From Paucimonas sp. (GTDB lineage: Bacteria > Pseudomonadota > Gammaproteobacteria > Burkholderiales > Burkholderiaceae_D), in assembly GCA_028292545.1 (NCBI GenBank), contig JAQGMC010000011.1, positions 1 through 46,322 of the forward strand: a stretch of 46,322 nt of DNA, in the 5' to 3' direction. Positions 41,598-46,322 of the stretch are shown here, piece by piece (the stretch's first letter is position 1; each line of letters opens with the position of its first letter). The position numbers were made by a program, and so were the translations under genes. Below the pieces are notes generated by a model. It did not search any database. It was not told the DNA's origin and was given only the letters and a program-made list of their open reading frames with translations.

Positions 41598-43724
41598 TCA
41601 GGCCAGCATGCGTACCGATTCCTCGCGATCCCATTGGCGGGTCTTGGCGGCTGCGATGAATTTGTCGACCTGGGCCGCCTCGACCACGCCAGCGTCAACC
41701 TTCACGCCTGCCTTGTCCAGCAATGCCTGCGCACCGGCATTGGCCGCGATCGCCTTCAGGTGGACGAAGGCATTGTGCGCAAAATCGATGGCGGCGCTTT
41801 CCTTGAGCAGCATGCGGCAGCCTTCCTCCGACAAGACGATGGCCACCGCGTCGAACATCACCGAAGGCGTGCCGGCCAGCTGGCCATCGGCCTTTTGCAT
41901 GCTGCCGTCGGCAAGCCTGGCGCCACCCACCTTGGGCGCGACGATCTTCACTTTGGCGCCGGCCTTTTGTGCCGCAGCGCGGATTTTTTCAATCGCCGCG
42001 CCATCGGAGCCATCCGCAATCAGGATGCCGACTGCGCGCCCTTCGAGCGTGTCCTTCATTTTGCCGATGATTTGCAAAGCGGGAGAGGGCGCCAGGTCCT
42101 GCACCGGCGCGGCTGCTGCAAAGGCTTGCGGCAGCGTTTCCATCGCCAGGCCATCCGCCACGCGCTGGGCCAGCGACTCATCCACATTGCGCAACTGCGA
42201 AACCACGCGCGCGCGCACATGCTCATGGTCTACCTTGGACAGTTCAAACACCAGGGCAGACGCGAGATGGGCTTGCTCGTAAGAGGTCTGGCTACGGAAG
42301 AACTGGCGCGCCTGGCTGTAATGGTCGGCGAAGCTCTCAGCACGGATGCGGCTGCGCATGCCGTTTTCTTCCACTGCGGCGCTACGAAAGCCGGCAGGCG
42401 TTTCGCGCGGCCCGTCGGCCGACAGCGAATTGGGCTCATAGTTGACGCGGCCCTTGGGCTGGTGCATCTGCATCTTGCCGTCGCGCTGGAAATTGGCGAA
42501 CGGGCATTTCGGCGCGTTGACCGGGATCTGGTGGAAATTGGGCGAGCCCAGGCGCAGCAACTGCGTATCGAGATAGGAGAACAGGCGGCCCTGCAGCAGC
42601 GGGTCGTTGGAAAAGTCGATGCCCGGCGGCACATTGGCCGGGCAATAGGCTGCCTGCTCGGTCTCGGCAAAGAAATTGTCAGGATAGCGGTCCAGCACCA
42701 TGCGCCCGATGACCTTCAGGGGAATCGTCTCTTCCGGTATCAGCTTGGTGGCATCGAGGTGGTCGAAGGGCAGGGCGTCGGCCTGCTCTTGCGTGAACAA
42801 TTGCACCGCCAGTTCCCATTCGGGGAAATCGCCTTTCTCGATTGCCTCGAACATGTCACGCCGATGGAAATCCGGGTCGGCGCCGGCAATCTTCACTGCC
42901 TCATCCCACAGGGTCGATTGCAATCCCAGCTTGGGACGCCAATGGAATTTCACGAAGGTCGATTCACCCTTTGCGTTCACCAGCCGGAAGCTATGCACGC
43001 CAAAGCCTTCGATCATGCGCAACGAGCGTGGAATGGTGCGGTCCGACATGGCCCACATGATCATGTGCATCGACTCGGGCGTCAGCGAAATGAAATCCCA
43101 GAACGTGTCATGTGCCGAGGCTGCTTGCGGGAAGCCGCGGTCGGGTTCCATCTTCACGCTGTGCACCAGGTCGGGAAACTTCATTGCATCCTGGATGAAG
43201 AAGACAGGGATGTTGTTGCCCACCAGGTCCCAGTTACCCTCCTTGGTGTAAAGCTTCACGGCAAAGCCGCGTACGTCGCGCGGCGTGTCGACGGAACCGG
43301 CGCCGCCGGCGACGGTGGAAAAGCGGGTGAAGACCGGTGTTCTTTCGCCGACCTCGGTCAGCACCTTGGCAACGGTGTAATCGGCCAGCGATTCAGTCAA
43401 TTCGAAATAGCCGTGGGCGGCGGTGCCGCGCGCATGGACAATGCGCTCTGGAATGCGTTCATGGTCGAAATGCGTGATCTTTTCGCGCAGGATGAAATCT
43501 TCCAGCAGGGTCGGCCCGCGCGGGTTGGCGCGCAGTGAATTCTGGTTGTCTGAAACCGGTATGCCCTGGTTGGTAGTGAGCGGCGCATGATCGCCATCGG
43601 CTTGCTGGTGCAATTCTCCGCCAGCGCCACGCTGCGCTTGCGCTTGCAGTGACTGCAGGCTGGATGTTTCCTGGCTCTTCGCCGCAGGCGCGGGCTTTGG
43701 TGTGCCGGAATTTTTTGTGGCCAT
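41598..43724 (-). CDS. katE: Large-subunit catalase (KatE/HPII type)
   Basis: From the ATG at 43724 (CGGAG six bases upstream) the protein has 708 residues, typical of clade-2 catalases. H97 in RIVHARG is the catalytic His, N170 in VGNN the distal Asn, and Y384 in RLFSYLDTQ the heme ligand; the spacing equals that of E. coli HPII (H128, N201, Y415). The C-terminal 140 residues form the flavodoxin-like domain found only in large-subunit catalases ([20 protein letters not shown]). A longer start upstream has no similarity. It degrades hydrogen peroxide in the cytoplasm. It is convergent with the PAS-GAF-GGDEF gene and follows the third GGDEF gene at 183 bp. Confidence 0.97.
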   Translation of the reverse strand: MATKNSGTPKPAPAAKSQETSSLQSLQAQAQRGAGGELHQQADGDHAPLTTNQGIPVSDNQNSLRANPRGPTLLEDFILREKITHFDHERIPERIVHARGTAAHGYFELTESLADYTVAKVLTEVGERTPVFTRFSTVAGGAGSVDTPRDVRGFAVKLYTKEGNWDLVGNNIPVFFIQDAMKFPDLVHSVKMEPDRGFPQAASAHDTFWDFISLTPESMHMIMWAMSDRTIPRSLRMIEGFGVHSFRLVNAKGESTFVKFHWRPKLGLQSTLWDEAVKIAGADPDFHRRDMFEAIEKGDFPEWELAVQLFTQEQADALPFDHLDATKLIPEETIPLKVIGRMVLDRYPDNFFAETEQAAYCPANVPPGIDFSNDPLLQGRLFSYLDTQLLRLGSPNFHQIPVNAPKCPFANFQRDGKMQMHQPKGRVNYEPNSLSADGPRETPAGFRSAAVEENGMRSRIRAESFADHYSQARQFFRSQTSYEQAHLASALVFELSKVDHEHVRARVVSQLRNVDESLAQRVADGLAMETLPQAFAAAAPVQDLAPSPALQIIGKMKDTLEGRAVGILIADGSDGAAIEKIRAAAQKAGAKVKIVAPKVGGARLADGSMQKADGQLAGTPSVMFDAVAIVLSEEGCRMLLKESAAIDFAHNAFVHLKAIAANAGAQALLDKAGVKVDAGVVEAAQVDKFIAAAKTRQWDREESVRMLA

Positions 43725-43906
43725 CTGCTTCTCCGTATCGTGTTGTTTGAAATGGGATTGCCGTGCTTGCCTTGCCGCCAGGCATGGCATTTGGGCAAGC
43801 CCTGTATGATCCCGGCGCCGGACCTAAGTTCAGCCGGGAAAGTGAACAAGCCACGGAGAAGCCGACCCGCGCATGAAGCTGCCCGGCAGCGGGCAGCCTG
43901 CGCTGC

Positions 43907-46315
43907 TCAGTAGGGTTGCAGGGCGGGCTGTGCAGCGACGCTGCATTCAATGAAGGAAGACCGGTCCTTGCCAGCCTTTTTGGCCCGGTACATGTGCAGG
44001 TCGGACAGGCCCATCAATTCATCCACCCGGTCTTCACCAAAAGCGCCGTGCTGCACGACGATGCCGACGCTGGCTGAAATCTGCACCCGGCCGGAAGCGA
44101 GCTGGAAGGGCAGGCGCAATGCCTGCAGCAAGTCGTCGGCAATCCTCGCCGCTTCGGACGCGGGATTGGCCAGGTCCGGCAGCAGCAGCGTGAATTCATC
44201 GCCGCCCAGGCGCGCCACCATATCGGTCTTCCTCACGGCGCGCAGCAAACGCTGGGCAACGAGGGACAGCAGTTCGTCGCCGGCCAAGTGTCCCAGGCGA
44301 TCGTTCACTTCCTTGAAACCGTCCAGGTCGAGGAACATCAGCACCAGTGGCAAGCCTTGTCCGGTGCGCTTGCCGGCGAGTTGCCGCAGGCGATTCAGGA
44401 AGGCGCTGCGGTTGGGCAGGCCAGTGAGCGAGTCGACCGACGCTTCCGCCACCAGCTTCCGGTGCGCTTCCTTTTGTTCTGTGATGTCGCGCAGCAGTGC
44501 CACTGCAACGTGGCCCGCACCATCGACAGGCGTGAACTTGATTGCCAGCGGCAGGAACGAACCGTCGGCGCGCAAGCCGGTTGCTTCGTATTCGATGCCG
44601 GCCGCTGCGCCATCCTGGCCCGCGTCAAAGCGCCAGGCGGGTGCATCGCCGCACACGACGAACCCGTCAAAGGCGCGACCGGCCAGGCTTTCGCCAGGCG
44701 GCAGGAACATGCGGTCGCAGGCGCTGTTGGAGGAAATGATCCGTCCCTCGCGATCAATGGTCAGGATGCCATCTGCCAGCGCGGCCAGGATGGCGGTGAC
44801 CTCGGCCTCCTTGCGCGTAGCCCGCTCTTCGGTTGCCAGCAGGCGCCCGACCAAAGGTTTGAGCAGCATCACCAGCAAGGCCGCTGCCAGGGCAGCCAGC
44901 GCCAGCATCAGCGGCACGCCGCGCGCAAAGGCTTCCCGCACCGGGCCGTAGACTTCGACCGTGTCTTCCTTCAATACCGCGCCCAGTCCCGGCGCAAGCA
45001 AGGTATAGGCAGCCACCACATCGCGCTGCCGGTAATCCGTGGTTTGCACATGACCGGATGCGCCCGCCAGTGCCAGCTGCACCGGTAGCGGATGCGCTTG
45101 CCGCACAGGCACCATGAAAGGCACGCTATGGCGGTTGCCCGGGAAGCAGTGCAGGAAGCCTTCCCTTGCGATGCAGGCGGCGGCTTCGCCACTCATGCCC
45201 AATCCCTGCGAGCCCAGCAAGGCGCGCCCGAGCGCATCGCCGGGGCGGTCGATCGAAAGCCAGCCTATGGTCTGGCCGCGATCGAAAATCTTCACATGGT
45301 TGCGCAACACCATGCCCCCGTCCCACACCAGTTCAACCGAGCCGTCGGTGCTGGCCGCGGCGGTCAATTCGGGCTGGAACAGGAAGCGACCCTGCGACGC
45401 CAGGTAGCCGCCGCTATTGACAGAGTGAATCGCCACGCCGCGGACGCCATCGTCCAGCAGGCGTGCCAGCGGTTCACGGATCCCGGCTTGCCCGGCCTGG
45501 CCCAGCAGCACGCCGCGCGCGTGCGCTTCCAGCTTGAGGCGGTCAACAGTGGCCTGGACCTGGCTACTGTTTTCAGCTACCGCAACCCGGAACGCCGCTT
45601 CCCGTTTTCCAAGGTTAGAAACCAGGCGTTCTTCCAACGCTTTTTGCATGCTGTTCTGCAGCAGCACGAAGCCGGACAATCCCGCGGTCAGGATGGCGAT
45701 CACCAGCGTCGATGCGGCAAGGAAGCGGATCTTGTCATCCTCGCGCAGCAGTAGCGGCGAGCGGTACCAGGCCTGGTCCTGCACGCTCAGCCAGAGCAGC
45801 AATCCGCACACGGTCATGGCCGTTGCGGTGGGCACGGCCATGCGCGCCGAGCGGGCCCAGCCAAACAACAGGTCTGGCGCCAGCAGGTAGCCGACGCCGC
45901 CCGTCAACCCGGTCAGCAACACCAGGAAAATCAGCGTCATGACGGTGAACGCCAGCAAGCGGCTGCGCACTGCGGGCATCAGCAACAGTTGCGTGCCGAC
46001 CAGCATGAAGCCGAGCGAGGTGTTGGGCGCCATCAGGCCGGGCCGGGTATTGCCGTAATCCAGCCAGTCATGCAGGAAAGCGAGGTCGATGCCCAGCCGG
46101 GCGCCCGTCAGGTGCTCGAAGAGATTTAATGTGCAATAGCCGAGCAGGGCGCTGCCCACTGCCGGGGCCACACGCCGGCCCTGCTTCCTGGAGAGCGCCA
46201 TCACGCACAGTGCCGCCCCAGCGAGGGCGCAACACAGGCCGGTGCCGAAAACCACCGGAACCCAGCCAGGCTGCCAGCGCGTCAAAAGCGGCATGCGCAA
46301 GATCCAGCCCAGCAT
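43907..46315 (-). CDS. Membrane PAS-GGDEF protein with extracytoplasmic sensor
   Basis: An 802-residue protein from the ATG at 46315; only a few bases of upstream sequence are in the window, so a start further upstream cannot be excluded. About five hydrophobic segments fill residues 18-220. A CHASE-like or dCACHE-like periplasmic region follows at about 225-475, then a membrane segment at about 480-500, a PAS domain at about 515-640 and a GGDEF domain at about 645-790. GGDEF is at 704-708 and RKTD at 695-698 is an intact I-site. It should make cyclic di-GMP in response to an outside signal. No EAL domain is present. Catalase lies downstream on the same strand. Confidence 0.93.
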   Translation of the reverse strand: MLGWILRMPLLTRWQPGWVPVVFGTGLCCALAGAALCVMALSRKQGRRVAPAVGSALLGYCTLNLFEHLTGARLGIDLAFLHDWLDYGNTRPGLMAPNTSLGFMLVGTQLLLMPAVRSRLLAFTVMTLIFLVLLTGLTGGVGYLLAPDLLFGWARSARMAVPTATAMTVCGLLLWLSVQDQAWYRSPLLLREDDKIRFLAASTLVIAILTAGLSGFVLLQNSMQKALEERLVSNLGKREAAFRVAVAENSSQVQATVDRLKLEAHARGVLLGQAGQAGIREPLARLLDDGVRGVAIHSVNSGGYLASQGRFLFQPELTAAASTDGSVELVWDGGMVLRNHVKIFDRGQTIGWLSIDRPGDALGRALLGSQGLGMSGEAAACIAREGFLHCFPGNRHSVPFMVPVRQAHPLPVQLALAGASGHVQTTDYRQRDVVAAYTLLAPGLGAVLKEDTVEVYGPVREAFARGVPLMLALAALAAALLVMLLKPLVGRLLATEERATRKEAEVTAILAALADGILTIDREGRIISSNSACDRMFLPPGESLAGRAFDGFVVCGDAPAWRFDAGQDGAAAGIEYEATGLRADGSFLPLAIKFTPVDGAGHVAVALLRDITEQKEAHRKLVAEASVDSLTGLPNRSAFLNRLRQLAGKRTGQGLPLVLMFLDLDGFKEVNDRLGHLAGDELLSLVAQRLLRAVRKTDMVARLGGDEFTLLLPDLANPASEAARIADDLLQALRLPFQLASGRVQISASVGIVVQHGAFGEDRVDELMGLSDLHMYRAKKAGKDRSSFIECSVAAQPALQPY

Positions 46316-46322
46316 GACCGTG

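Noticed and set aside
41562..43538. Long plus-strand open frame across the catalase gene
   Set aside because: The minus-strand frame has all catalase residues in the right spacing; the plus frame has no domain content.

Overview
The window is GC-rich, tightly packed bacterial chromosome. Three Bug-type tricarboxylate-binding proteins, a second stand-alone infA paralogue, a recC-recB-recD order without ptrA, and dispersed CCTCCCTTTCAAGGGGAGG-type repeats all suggest a Burkholderiales betaproteobacterium, most likely Oxalobacteraceae. This assignment is an inference from gene content. I see no rRNA, tRNA, CRISPR array, transposase or prophage gene.

Layout. 0-3.2 kb: a repeat cluster, a carboxymuconolactone-decarboxylase-family protein and a YbfB/YjiJ-type MFS transporter on the minus strand, with a divergent LysR regulator. 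3.2-5.0 kb: yaeQ, an exported SNase-type nuclease and a DUF1304 membrane protein. 5.2-8.4 kb: a plus-strand catabolic cluster (phthalate-dioxygenase-like Rieske oxygenase, Bug binding protein, SDR dehydrogenase). 8.8-11.6 kb: a sugar-dehydrogenase-like lipoprotein, a 51-residue membrane protein behind a perfect LexA-type box, two small unknown proteins and infA.

12.0-27.6 kb is a DNA-end-processing island: a WYL-domain regulator, divergent recC-recB-recD with ATGA overlaps, and an SbcCD-like pair related to Bacillus YhaO/YhaN. 28.0-30.4 kb holds two unrecognised proteins and a PsiF-repeat protein. 30.6-37.6 kb is mixed metabolism and signalling: a PaaI-like thioesterase, two more Bug proteins, a decayed histidine kinase, two cupins, a diguanylate cyclase, an unusual pseudouridine synthase and an HbpS/GlcG-like protein. 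37.7-39.4 kb is a HipA/HipB-like module with toxin gene first and a perfect 11-bp inverted repeat upstream. 39.4-46.3 kb carries speG, two more GGDEF proteins and a large-subunit catalase.

The items most worth following are the LexA-boxed small membrane protein (candidate SOS-induced division inhibitor or toxin), the reversed hip module with its operator, the WYL-RecBCD-YhaON island, and several unrelated short tandem repeat arrays (periods 9-16 bp) that sit almost only in intergenic gaps.
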